This document shows, piece by piece, positions 26,711-35,272 of a stretch of DNA of 64,000 nucleotides (positions are counted from its first letter, which is position 1; every line of letters starts with the position of its first letter). The position numbers and the translations under genes are program-made. The stretch is from contig NZ_SWKN01000006.1 in assembly GCF_005871185.1 (NCBI RefSeq), positions 186,001-250,000 on the forward strand, written 5' to 3'. The DNA is from Limnobacter alexandrii. Its GTDB lineage: Bacteria > Pseudomonadota > Gammaproteobacteria > Burkholderiales > Burkholderiaceae_B. The notes beneath the pieces are model-generated. The model saw nothing but the letters and a program-made list of their open reading frames with translations. It was not told where the DNA came from and searched no databases.

Positions 26711-27838
26711 TTAGCTCGCCATTTCCTTGCGATTTCTGAAGTAAATGCTTAAGCGCAGCATGCGGCGGTACATACGTTGGTAAACCACAAAGCTGATCAC
26801 TAGCCAGGCCACCACCATCCCCAAACTTTCCGGCCAAAAAATTGCACCCAACATGGGAATAAATGAGTACACCCACAAAAAAGGCGAAGTATAGGCGTTG
26901 CGCTTCCAGGCTGGGGCATAAGGCAACAACTTGCGGCTAACTACACGGCGGTAAATAAGGCTGTGCAAATGCGAGGCATCGGGGCAACCGGGGTTGTGCT
27001 TGCGCTTGCGGCTGGCACGGCGATAAATGCTGAACAGGGTTTCAATGAACGGGTAACCACACACCAGCAACATGGCCCACGGACTGACGTCTGCCGGGTT
27101 GCGCATGGCCAGGGCCACGGCCAGCACAGCCACGTAATAGCCCAGGCTGTATGCGCCCGCATCGCCCAGGAAAATGAAGCCCTTGGGGTAGTTAACCAAC
27201 ATGAAGCCAGCAACCACTGCGGCACCCAATATGGCCATGTTAAGCACGGCGGTGTCATCTACCCGAAAGGCGATAACACCAATGGTAAGCAACATGAGAA
27301 TAACAACACCGCTGGCCAAGCCGTTGAAGCCGTCGATAATATTCACGCTGTTTGCAATGCCTGCAATTGCAAAAGCAGTAAACAGAATGCCGATCGGGGC
27401 AAAGGCCAGCAGCGAATCAATACCTGGTACGTGAACGCTATTCACCCAGTAACCGGTAATGAGCGCGGCCAACAAGCCACTGGCTGCGGTGGCAAGCAAG
27501 CGGGCCTTAACCGACACTGTTTTGGTGAAATCTTCAAGCAAACCGGCAGCAAAAGCTGGAATGCCACCGATGAGAACCAAGCCCAATAGGGTTGCTGTGC
27601 CCTGAGAAAAACCATGAGGAAGCACAAACCACGTGCCCAGAAAACCGGCCGCCAGTGCAATACCGCCAATACGCGGCGTGGGCATGGTGTGAAATTTTTG
27701 CACGCCATTGGTGCCATCCATACTGAAAGCACCATGCCAACGCTTGGTGGCCACAATAACCAGGCTTACCAATAAGGAGCAAATAATTCCTGTTAACGCT
27801 GCTGGCCAGAAGACTTTGATAGCCTCGATGGTTTGCAT
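26711..27838 (-). CDS. WecA/MraY-type undecaprenyl-phosphate sugar-1-phosphate transferase
   Basis: This polytopic inner-membrane enzyme of 375 residues has about 10 hydrophobic segments. Family motifs are HTMPTPRIGGIAL, IANSVNIIDGFNGLASG, NYPKGFIFLGDAGAYSLGY and the His-rich CPDASHLHSLIYRR. It would start repeat-unit synthesis by moving a HexNAc-1-phosphate from UDP-sugar to undecaprenyl phosphate. It is the first gene of the minus-strand export operon and probably serves cluster 1, since cluster 2 carries its own PglC-like enzyme. The sugar (GlcNAc, GalNAc or FucNAc) cannot be fixed by sequence. Confidence 0.87.
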   Translation of the reverse strand: MQTIEAIKVFWPAALTGIICSLLVSLVIVATKRWHGAFSMDGTNGVQKFHTMPTPRIGGIALAAGFLGTWFVLPHGFSQGTATLLGLVLIGGIPAFAAGLLEDFTKTVSVKARLLATAASGLLAALITGYWVNSVHVPGIDSLLAFAPIGILFTAFAIAGIANSVNIIDGFNGLASGVVILMLLTIGVIAFRVDDTAVLNMAILGAAVVAGFMLVNYPKGFIFLGDAGAYSLGYYVAVLAVALAMRNPADVSPWAMLLVCGYPFIETLFSIYRRASRKRKHNPGCPDASHLHSLIYRRVVSRKLLPYAPAWKRNAYTSPFLWVYSFIPMLGAIFWPESLGMVVAWLVISFVVYQRMYRRMLRLSIYFRNRKEMAS

Positions 27839-28192
27839 GATGCTCCCGATGTTTGTGTGTTGCCGACCCGAAATAAGCCCGATCGACTGGTTTTAATATT
27901 CAGATAATGCCAAACGGCAGCGGTGCACTTCCGTTGACAATGTATTTTTATAACTGCTTAGCAAGCTGCGTTCCCGCTGCAACGCCCCGCAATTGTGCAC
28001 ACGCAACATGGCAGTTTTGTGACTGTCATAGACTATCGAGTATATCACCTAGAGTTAACCCTAGCTCAACTTTCAAAGATGTGCGCCACTCTCTATTACT
28101 CAGCATTCATGCGGGTGGATGCATTTGCTTGTTGACCAAAATGAGGGGGGCGTAACTTTGCTGACAGAACTATTCCAAACGCTCGATAGTAG
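27839..28192. promoter_or_regulatory. 354-bp intergenic region upstream of the export operon
   Basis: No gene is seen. It should hold the promoter of the minus-strand export operon. The clearest element is the near-perfect palindrome CTAGAGTTAACCCTAG at 28049-28064 (one mismatched pair, core GTTAAC), a candidate operator. A convincing promoter could not be chosen. Confidence 0.4.
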
Positions 28193-29323
28193 TTACAAAT
28201 CTGTTTTGAAAAACACTTGAAGAAACTCGACTCGACGGTTGTCATCGCTAAGGCTGTCAAACCCTAGGCGCACGCCACCGTATTTGAAATTGACCGCCAG
28301 GTCGATCGCTTCAAAATGCGCCTCGTACCCCACACCTACGCTTTCAAGCCAGGCAAACGGCTTTACCCAAGCAGCACTAACACGCGGCAACACCAAGCCT
28401 TGAATGTGCCGAACATCGAACCCAAGCTGGTCAACCAAGCTTGAATTAGCGGCATACAACACACCCAAATGCGTTTTAACGGGCAAGCTGAAGTCGTAGG
28501 TTTCCCGGCTGTTGCGCCCTTGAATTGCTGGGTTGTAGTTCAAGAAACCATCGGCATCGAATTGGTTCACATTGCTGTTGATGGTTTGAACCGTGGTTGG
28601 CGCATTTTTGATGCTGTTGAAATTAAGAAGGTCGCTGACCTTGGCAAAAGCCTGCAAGGCTGGGTTGACTTGCCAGTTTGCACCCACGTCAAATGCGTAC
28701 CCCATGCCACTTGGGGAGTTGCCCAAGGGAAAGGTGAAATCGGCCTGAGTGTCGCGTTCGACGGTGTTGATAGCAATGTCATAGCTGCCATCGGCCCGCG
28801 CGGCCGCAAACCCGCCTGCCTGAATTTCCCGGTATCGATTGATGTTGTACACCCGTGCAGCGGGAGTAATGGTGAGGGATGTGTCGGCTTTGTTGAGAGG
28901 CAAGGCAAATGTTTTCGAAATGCCAATGCCCGTTTGCTCAATGCCGTAACCGTCAAAATCAATAGCGTATGGGCGATTGTTGTTTGGCGGTACTCGGGCG
29001 TTAATATCGGCATACAACTGCCCTGTTTCACGCCCGGCGTTGATAAAAATTTCCTGCTTTTTGTAGGCCTGCAAGGTGTAGCCCGCACGGCTGGCCTGAA
29101 TGTAGGCCAGGTTTTCACCCAAGGCGTACAGTTGGCTGTGCTGAGGGCTGTAACCCGTGAAGTCTGCATCAAACTGATCGACCGACACCGCATTGTTGGC
29201 CTGGTAAGTTTGGGCACCCAGTTCGATGGTGTAGTTGTTCCCAGCTGCATGTGTGGTGGTTACAAAACCAGCCAAAACAGAAGCAAAGACAAAAGCGCCG
29301 CGAAAATGATGAGAAATGGTCAT
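28193..29323 (-). CDS. Secreted beta-barrel-like protein of unknown function
   Basis: This 376-residue protein has a signal peptide (ending near TTHAAGN). The body alternates polar and aromatic residues in short strands, for example YTIELGAQTYQ, ISKTFALPLN, MGYAFDVGANWQV and VNFKYGGVRLGFD. It ends in VEFLQVFFKTDL, and this pattern fits an outer-membrane barrel. I do not recognise the family. A terminator separates it from the lipoprotein gene upstream on the same strand. A role in export of the nearby polysaccharide is possible but unsupported. Confidence 0.65.
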   Translation of the reverse strand: MTISHHFRGAFVFASVLAGFVTTTHAAGNNYTIELGAQTYQANNAVSVDQFDADFTGYSPQHSQLYALGENLAYIQASRAGYTLQAYKKQEIFINAGRETGQLYADINARVPPNNNRPYAIDFDGYGIEQTGIGISKTFALPLNKADTSLTITPAARVYNINRYREIQAGGFAAARADGSYDIAINTVERDTQADFTFPLGNSPSGMGYAFDVGANWQVNPALQAFAKVSDLLNFNSIKNAPTTVQTINSNVNQFDADGFLNYNPAIQGRNSRETYDFSLPVKTHLGVLYAANSSLVDQLGFDVRHIQGLVLPRVSAAWVKPFAWLESVGVGYEAHFEAIDLAVNFKYGGVRLGFDSLSDDNRRVEFLQVFFKTDL

Positions 29324-29341
29324 GTAGATGAATAATGAAAA

Positions 29342-29366
29342 GGGCCGCTGAAATATGCAGCGGCCC
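29342..29366 (-). terminator. Rho-independent terminator after the large lipoprotein gene
   Basis: GGGCCGCTG and CAGCGGCCC form a perfect 9-bp stem with a 7-base loop. On the minus strand it is followed by TTTTCATTATT, giving the usual T-tract. It lies 25 bp after the lipoprotein stop and 18 bp before the barrel-like gene. Confidence 0.85.
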
Positions 29367-29390
29367 AGGTTGACACGATTTAACTATAGA

Positions 29391-31781
29391 TTAGAACTGC
29401 TCAAATGAACCATCGGTGTAGTTGATTCTCGCATTCTGCACTTGGTATTCACCTGCCTTGCGACCATCACGCAACACATCGACCACCATGGCAGTGTCAG
29501 GGTTGAATGGCCCCACAGTGACCATGCTGGTGGGAGAGGAAAAGGTAACCATTTCCGCACCAGTGTTGTCAACAGAGCCACTAAAAATAACGGTGGTACC
29601 GTTTTGCTGATAGGTAAACAGCAAGCTTTCTGCATCGTCAGAACCATCTGTACCGAAGGTTTCAGACAACTGCAAGTTAAGCAACAAGTTGGGGCGCTGC
29701 GGCAAGGTAACTGTGCCCGAGAAGGTCGCAGTGTCTACACTGGGTGTGGTTTGGTTACCGAGCATTTCGGTAAGCACCAGGTTGCCGGTGAACAACTGCG
29801 TGCGCTGGCTGCTTGAACCCACCGCCAAGGACCCAGAGAAATTAATGGTGCCCATATTGGCGGTAGTGTTGTTTGCAGTGAACGTGCCCGTGAGCAAGCC
29901 GAAGTTGGATTCAACCGTGCCGGTCACCTGCACGTTGCCCATTACATTGCCTTGCTCGTCTTCAGTGCCCGATACATCGATGTCAGTGAAGCTGGCAGTC
30001 AGCGTAGTACCGTCCAGGGTTGAGGTAATTGAACCATCACCGCGGAAGAAACCATTTTCAGCAGAATCGTTGGCTGTGAAATCGATAGAGACTAAAACCG
30101 AGTCGGCCAGTAGCACCGCTGTAGGGCCGGTTTCCGTAATTGCGAACGCAAGCGGCGGTGCAACTTCGCCTTCAAAGAACACACTGATGTCGCCATTGAC
30201 AGCCTCGCTGAGACGAGCGGTTGTACCCGTTCCGCCAACACCACCAAAAATTTGGCCATTTTGCAAGCAAGTGTCGGCATCAGTGGCTGGGTTGTAGCCC
30301 TGAGGGAAGGTGCACAGGCGTGAATCGGAGTTCACAACGAGAGTACCGGTTGTGCCTTGGGCAACAGTATGCAAGGTGTAATGACGAATTTGAGAAAACC
30401 CACCGCCCGCCACAGGCACTGCTGGGCCGAAGATTGTACAGCCCACCGACTGGCCATTGCGTTGACCGGTTGAACTGGCCTGCGGGGGCACTGAGCGCAC
30501 CACGCCATTTTCATCGGTTGCGGGCACACCCGCAAATACTTGGCACGCTGTGGTGCCCACAATACCGGGGCCGCCAACCAGGCTGGTAGTTGGTCGTGGT
30601 TCTGGTGAAGTTGCATAAGCAATAAACAGTTCACCTGCTTGTGCAGCACCATCGAGAATTTCCAGTGTGCCGAAGTCGAGACCAAATGTTTGTGTGTTGA
30701 TGCTGTCTGCGAAGTCAGCCAACTGGGTTTCAATTGGGCCATTCAGTTCAGCGTTGTCCAACGCCGCTGCATTTGAACGCAGGTTATTGAACAAAGCCCT
30801 TACCGCGGCAATGTCATCGGCATTAAATCCTTCTTCGGGCACGGCCACCATCTGCATTTGGGGTGTATCGGGATTGTCTTCAGCCATGGCCAAAGTGCTG
30901 GTGGAGGGGTCTGTGGCCGGGTCGATTGTTGTGCGGGTTCTATTGACTACGGGGTCAGCGGAAACAATGCTTACAGCCTGTGAGAAGCCCGCAAGGGTTG
31001 AACCATCTACTGCAATCGATGCGTTACCACCCATGATTGTTGAGCCTTGGTAGGCCATGGCATATTGCTGTGCGGCGCAAGCCAATTCATCGGCGCGGGC
31101 TTCCAAAGCGACACAAGTGGGGTTTTCAGTACCGAATTGAGCCAAAGCAGCAAGCAACAGGGCTTGTTTGCGCGCTTCTGGTGAAGCTGCGGCAGTGGCA
31201 TCGGCATCACGCGGATTAACTGGCGCAGTGGCCACTGGGTTGAAGCCCAAGGTTGTGGCAATTGCGGCTTGTGCCTGTTGTACAAGCAAAGCGGAGACTG
31301 GGGTGCCGTTGCCAGCCGAGTTCTTGGCCAGCTGAGCCACGATGGTGGTGAAGGGCGAGACGTTGGCCGTTGCAGGTTGACCCGCAGTGGCAGTTGTAAC
31401 CGACTCGAGAATAACGCCCATGACATTGCTGGCACTGACGTTGTTACCGGTAATTTCGTCTTGAATGGTGGTGTTGGCGCCCGCCGTAATTTCAACAAAA
31501 ACGGGACCTGTGTAGTCGCCTACATCGGCTGTGAAACTTCCATTCATACCAGTGAGAACTTGTGCTGGTGTGGTGTCCAATACATTGCCCTCTCCGTCTT
31601 TCAGGGTAACAATGCCGTTGATTACAATGCCTTTGGCCGAGGTGCCACTAACAGAAGTGCTGCTGCCGCCGCCGGGCGCAGCTGCGCCGCCACCATCACC
31701 ACCGCCGCCGCCGCAGGCGGACACCACAAACACGGCCGCCACAATTGCAGCGCCAGTTGTTAGCTTTTTAAATGAATTCAT
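29391..31781 (-). CDS. Large lipoprotein of unknown function
   Basis: This 796-residue protein has a lipoprotein signal (AAIVAAVFVVSAC, Cys near residue 23), then a Gly/Ser linker with many Gly. Residues about 45-200 look like a transthyretin-type fold (GIVINGIVTLKDGEGNVLDTTP, TGMNGSFTADVGDYTGPVFVE) as in surface lipoproteins that start with GGGGG. The C-terminal part has repeated beta-rich blocks such as GNVQVTGTVESNFGLLTGTF and NLVLTEMLGNQTT. I chose the ATG at 31781, with AAAGGAGTG before it. The function is unknown; surface location is likely. Confidence 0.72.
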   Translation of the reverse strand: MNSFKKLTTGAAIVAAVFVVSACGGGGGDGGGAAAPGGGSSTSVSGTSAKGIVINGIVTLKDGEGNVLDTTPAQVLTGMNGSFTADVGDYTGPVFVEITAGANTTIQDEITGNNVSASNVMGVILESVTTATAGQPATANVSPFTTIVAQLAKNSAGNGTPVSALLVQQAQAAIATTLGFNPVATAPVNPRDADATAAASPEARKQALLLAALAQFGTENPTCVALEARADELACAAQQYAMAYQGSTIMGGNASIAVDGSTLAGFSQAVSIVSADPVVNRTRTTIDPATDPSTSTLAMAEDNPDTPQMQMVAVPEEGFNADDIAAVRALFNNLRSNAAALDNAELNGPIETQLADFADSINTQTFGLDFGTLEILDGAAQAGELFIAYATSPEPRPTTSLVGGPGIVGTTACQVFAGVPATDENGVVRSVPPQASSTGQRNGQSVGCTIFGPAVPVAGGGFSQIRHYTLHTVAQGTTGTLVVNSDSRLCTFPQGYNPATDADTCLQNGQIFGGVGGTGTTARLSEAVNGDISVFFEGEVAPPLAFAITETGPTAVLLADSVLVSIDFTANDSAENGFFRGDGSITSTLDGTTLTASFTDIDVSGTEDEQGNVMGNVQVTGTVESNFGLLTGTFTANNTTANMGTINFSGSLAVGSSSQRTQLFTGNLVLTEMLGNQTTPSVDTATFSGTVTLPQRPNLLLNLQLSETFGTDGSDDAESLLFTYQQNGTTVIFSGSVDNTGAEMVTFSSPTSMVTVGPFNPDTAMVVDVLRDGRKAGEYQVQNARINYTDGSFEQF

Positions 31782-31893
31782 GCCCACTCCTTTTATTTGC
31801 ACACTAATAGTCACACTGATAATTACACGTGGCGGCAGCGGGGGTTAATTGGAAAAGTATGAAGAAATGGTCAGTTTTATGCCGACCCCCGCA

Positions 31894-32837
31894 TTAAGGG
31901 GGGTTCAAACAAATATTCACCAAGTTGGCAAGGTGCCCAGAATAGTAAAGCGGCAATACGGTGTGCTGCTGCTTTACAGGCGACGAACCTTGGGTTGCAG
32001 TTAACTTGAAAGTTTTGAGCGGCTGGCATTTGGTGATGTAAGACTGCAGCGACTTGGCACGTGTGCGCTCGCCGCTTTTTACTTCGACTGGAATGATGTT
32101 GCCTTCAGAATCAGAAAGAATGAATTCAATTTCGGCGCGTGCATCCAACCATGAATAACTTGGTTCAAGGCCCTGTGCTGCAAGTTCTTGCTGAACAAAG
32201 TGTTCAGCAAGATAACCTTTGTACTCAAACCCCTGCTGCTTGATTTCTTTGAGAGAAATACCAAGCATGTTGTTGAGCAAACCGATATCAAACAAAAATA
32301 GCTTGAAGTAGTTTTCTTTTTGGTATGCGGCCAAGGGGCTGCGGGGCATGCCGCCGGTGAAGTAGTAATCGGTTAACTTTTCAAACAATTTGGTGTGCGA
32401 TGCCGATGAGTTAGCACGGCTTTCCATAGGCGTTGACCAGTGCAGTTTCGTTGGTGGCCAACAAGAACTCGTGAAAAGAAAGTGGGCGTAAATTGTGCTG
32501 CTCAACCTTACCGACAGGAAAAGCCGTGAGCAAACCAATATTCGATCCACTTGCCAATTTCATCGAGTATTAACAGATCAGTTGCGGGATTGAATACTTG
32601 CCCGGTGACAAGCTCCAGGCTGGAAATCATACCTTCTGGTTTTAACGAACTGGCAAAAGCCTCTGCCATGGAGGGAGATTCCAGAAAATCGATGCGAAGA
32701 ACATGCGGGAAAGTGCTACCCAACAAGTTTTGAAGCAGCTATGTTTTACCTGTTTGCCGCGCACCATCGATTAACAACGGTTTGCGCTGGGGCTTTTGCT
32801 TCCAGACCAATAATTGTTGAAGAAGTACGCGCTGCAT
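31894..32837 (-). pseudogene. Broken DUF4143-type ATPase
   Basis: The minus-strand sequence starts MQRVLLQQLLVWKQKPQRK at 32837 and reaches the Walker A motif GARQTGKT, then stops at TAG. The same frame continues with RIDFLESPSMAEAFASSLK and LLILDEIGKWIEY (Walker B), and a second frame picks up with KLTDYYFTGGMPRSPLAAYQ and the DUF4143 part (PVEVKSGERTRAKSLQSY) to the stop at 31894. The family is the same as the intact ATPase at 1002-2162, though the two are not close copies. At least one nonsense and one frameshift mutation make it inactive. Confidence 0.85.
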
Positions 32838-32870
32838 GGGCTTGGGACCGACTATACACTTTTTGATTTT

Positions 32871-32923
32871 CACATTTTTACGCGCATTTAGATATAACTA
32901 ATTACACTTTTATGCGCATATTA
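32871..32923. promoter_or_regulatory. Two GCGCAT-containing direct repeats before the broken ATPase gene
   Basis: CACATTTTTACGCGCATTTA (32871-32890) and ACACTTTTATGCGCATATTA (32904-32923) are related direct repeats, spaced about 33 bp, just upstream of the pseudogene start at 32837. They probably are remains of its promoter/operator. Confidence 0.45.
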
Positions 32924-32970
32924 GTGAACGTTAATTTTGGAAAGTAATGTCGTAAATTACGGAAAATAAA

Positions 32971-34158
32971 TCACCGCCCCACCAGTTGAATGGCCTGCTT
33001 GGCCATGGTGTTGACCGACTGGTGCAGCAGCCCGAACACCCAGCGGATGGTGGCTACCGAAGCGTCGACCACAGTGTGAGTTGCGCGCCCAAGATAAGCC
33101 ATGATGGCGTTAAGCATGCCCGCCACTTCTTTGGCCTGTTTGTGGCTGGCCTGCGCGTAGCGGGCGAGAATTTCAGCCATTTGATCAAGCACCGTAAAGG
33201 CCCCCGTGCCGTAGTGCCCCACGCTGAGCAGGCTTTGCGCCCCAAGGCGGGAAAGCATGTCGTGTATGGCTTTGTTGATGAGCTTGAGCAAGCGCCCACT
33301 GAACATGGCACCGGGCATTTTGGCCAGTTGCTCGAATCGCCCTGCTTCAGCGTTGTTGGCGGGGTACATGGAGTTTTCTAGTTGCTGTTGCTTACCCCGG
33401 GTGTGGCTTTGCATTTGCTTCCAGGTGCTGTTGACCATGCTGCTGTAGCCAGTGGCAAGCTTGTGCTGGAATGCGCTGACTGTTGCCCAGCCTCCGTCCA
33501 GTAGCACCGTTCCGTGGCAATACGGTGCGTGCACAAACGGATAAACAGGAAGCATGGTGACGGCATCGGCCTCGTTGGCTACGCGGTATACATGTTCTGC
33601 ATTCATTTTTTTGCTGAGGTGTTCGGCATACGGCAACATGCCCACACGCGGCGCGGCCACGGTGTACAGGTATGAATTCAATCCGAGTTCAGCGCAAGCT
33701 GCGGCATTGAGATTGGCCAACGCACCACCCAGGCTGTGGCCCATGCAGTGCACTGCGGTGGGCTTGAAGCCCAGGTTTTGTTGCTTGATGAATTCGTTAA
33801 GCTGCTGCACGTAGCTTTTGAATGTGGTGTTGAAACCTTTGTGAATGGCGTGGCCGGTGGGGCCTGGGGTTGGAATGGCGTTGATGTCTGTGCCGTAGTC
33901 TGCAAATGAATTCGTAGTGCCACGCGTTGCGATGACAATTTCGCGAGAACGACCACCATTGAGCTGAGCCATGAAACCAAAGCCGCTGGCGACCGGGGTG
34001 ATGAGGCCTGAGGTGGCGGTGATGATTCGCAAACTATCAATATTTACGTAAGGCAACTCGATATCCAACTCTCTCCTAATTAAGACAGAATCCCCTTTCT
34101 TCGTCGTATAGGCATTCTTAGAAAGTTGAAAGATTTGACCGGGATTAAGCTCATTCAT
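32971..34158 (-). CDS. Class 3 lipase-like protein, copy A
   Basis: This 395-residue alpha/beta-hydrolase has the nucleophile elbow CMGHSLGGALANLNAAA with Ser142. Likely acid and base residues are Asp in NEADAVTMLPVYP and His in HAPYCHGTVLLDGG. There is no signal peptide. The C-terminal 130 residues are helical and of unknown role. Copy B at 35952-37136 is nearly identical from residue 48 on, but the first 47 residues and residues 81-89 differ. The ATG at 34158 overlaps the end of the secreted-protein gene. The arrangement resembles an effector with a periplasmic partner, but I infer this only from layout. Confidence 0.8.
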   Translation of the reverse strand: MNELNPGQIFQLSKNAYTTKKGDSVLIRRELDIELPYVNIDSLRIITATSGLITPVASGFGFMAQLNGGRSREIVIATRGTTNSFADYGTDINAIPTPGPTGHAIHKGFNTTFKSYVQQLNEFIKQQNLGFKPTAVHCMGHSLGGALANLNAAACAELGLNSYLYTVAAPRVGMLPYAEHLSKKMNAEHVYRVANEADAVTMLPVYPFVHAPYCHGTVLLDGGWATVSAFQHKLATGYSSMVNSTWKQMQSHTRGKQQQLENSMYPANNAEAGRFEQLAKMPGAMFSGRLLKLINKAIHDMLSRLGAQSLLSVGHYGTGAFTVLDQMAEILARYAQASHKQAKEVAGMLNAIMAYLGRATHTVVDASVATIRWVFGLLHQSVNTMAKQAIQLVGR

Positions 34159-34633
34159 ATTTTTGTACTCCGTTGTGTTCGCACCGAACGATCCGCCCGT
34201 AAGAGTTCTGCTCAAACTTAGACAGATCACATTCAATCTTCAAAATCCCTCCCTTTGCCTCCGTCCCTAAATTAAAGTTTTGCTTTTGAAATGCCCAGAA
34301 TGTGTGGGGCTGAGCATCAAAATAAACCTCAAGAACTTGAGAAACATGGGGGTTAGCTGACAACAAATCAGGTCTTAAGAACCGACGCTCAGCGACGGTT
34401 TGAAATTGGAATCGTCCCTGTGAATCAGTCTGTACTTGATCCGTATATTCACCATTTTCAAATCCACCACTTCGTAACAATCGAGTTACCTTTAAATTGG
34501 CCAGCGGCTTTCCCTGCCAATGAATAAGCCCCTCTATGGGCGAGCAATACACAATTTTTCTGAACACAAAAGCCTCCGTGGGCTGGGGTGCAAGGGGCAG
34601 CAGCAATACCAAGGCGAGCAAGATGCGGTGCAT
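34151..34633 (-). CDS. Small secreted protein (DUF6795-like), copy A
   Basis: This 160-residue protein has a signal peptide (MHRILLALVLLLPLAPQPTEAF). The mature part shows an immunoglobulin-like pattern common to carboxypeptidase-regulatory-like folds: SPIEGLIHWQGKPLANLKVTRLL, then TDSQGRFQFQTVAERRFL. Its N-terminal 105 residues match copy B almost exactly, but the last 55 residues differ strongly. It overlaps the lipase start by 8 bp, so the two are translated together. It may be a periplasmic partner or immunity protein for the lipase; this is inference. Confidence 0.7.
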   Translation of the reverse strand: MHRILLALVLLLPLAPQPTEAFVFRKIVYCSPIEGLIHWQGKPLANLKVTRLLRSGGFENGEYTDQVQTDSQGRFQFQTVAERRFLRPDLLSANPHVSQVLEVYFDAQPHTFWAFQKQNFNLGTEAKGGILKIECDLSKFEQNSYGRIVRCEHNGVQKYE

Positions 34634-34740
34634 GGTTTAAGCCTGTCCGTTTGGAATAAACGAACACGCTAGCACCGAGTTGAAGGGGAAGCAAAAAAGG
34701 GGTTATTGGTGTACCCCGAGGGGGTTATCAGACAAATAAA

Positions 34741-34760
34741 ATGTCGAATATATTTGACAT
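34741..34760. promoter_or_regulatory. 20-bp palindrome, likely operator of the HTH/AbiEii pair
   Basis: TGTCGAATATATTTGACA (34742-34759) is a palindrome with one mismatched pair of positions and extends one more base on each side. It lies 30 bp before the HTH gene, as expected for autoregulated toxin-antitoxin operons. Confidence 0.6.
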
Positions 34761-34789
34761 TATTTGAGCACTCTGATTCAATCTTTCCC

Positions 34790-35272
34790 ATGAACCTTAT
34801 AAATCTTGGCTCACTTGTCCACGAACGTCGACGAGAAATTGGATTATCTCAAGACCGGCTCGCAAAGCTGAGCGGGCTGTCACGCGCCACCATCAATCAA
34901 TTGGAGACGGGAACCATTCACGAACTAGGTGTCACCAAATTGATTGGTTTACTTGATTTACTGGGTATAACTGTTGAAGCAAAACACGCTCGACACCACC
35001 GAAATGCGTTGCAATTGGTCAGTCAAACTGCCAGCGTTAGTTACAAAAATGCCCTCGATTCTGCCGAGCTTGCCAGTGCCTTGGTTAAAGGCGAACTGCC
35101 TGCACACTTGTTGCCCCACGTTGCTACCTTGCTAGACGAAGCGCCTTTGCCCCTCATCGTTGGTGCAGTACAAGAAATTGCTACCGCGTACAATCAGTCG
35201 CCCAAATCGATTTGGAGAAACGTCGCCAAATGGGCAGAACAAGTTCAATCCGATCGAGCAGCCTGGGCATGA
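34790..35272 (+). CDS. XRE-type HTH protein, probable antitoxin of AbiEii pair A
   Basis: This 160-residue protein has an N-terminal Cro/C1-type HTH: LVHERRREIGLSQDRLAKLSGLSRATINQLETG. The C-terminal 100 residues are helical and probably bind the toxin. I chose the ATG at 34790 over a longer frame starting at 34706, which would run through the palindrome. Its TGA overlaps the ATG of the nucleotidyltransferase gene. Classic AbiEi antitoxins have a winged-helix domain instead, so this is a variant pairing. The layout is the same as the pair at 59822-61015. Confidence 0.78.
   Translation: MNLINLGSLVHERRREIGLSQDRLAKLSGLSRATINQLETGTIHELGVTKLIGLLDLLGITVEAKHARHHRNALQLVSQTASVSYKNALDSAELASALVKGELPAHLLPHVATLLDEAPLPLIVGAVQEIATAYNQSPKSIWRNVAKWAEQVQSDRAAWA

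Larger units (their letters stand above)
32971..34680 (-). repeat. Duplicated 1.7-kb unit, copy A
   Basis: This unit holds a lipase gene plus a small secreted-protein gene and about 50 bp upstream of it. It matches 35952-37670 in the same orientation. Similarity is very high except for a block at about 34020-34365, and it fades upstream of about 34680. Confidence 0.85.

Noticed and set aside
27839-28192. Possible small gene or RNA in the long intergenic region
   Set aside because: The only frames present are short, without ribosome sites or recognisable products; I kept the region as regulatory only.
28469-29335. 288-codon plus-strand frame opposite the barrel-like gene
   Set aside because: No recognisable motif; the minus-strand protein has a proper signal peptide and strand pattern.
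31885-31904. GC hairpin ACCCCC...GGGGGGT near the end of the broken ATPase gene
   Set aside because: It overlaps the stop codon and has no T-tract on either strand, so I do not call it a terminator.
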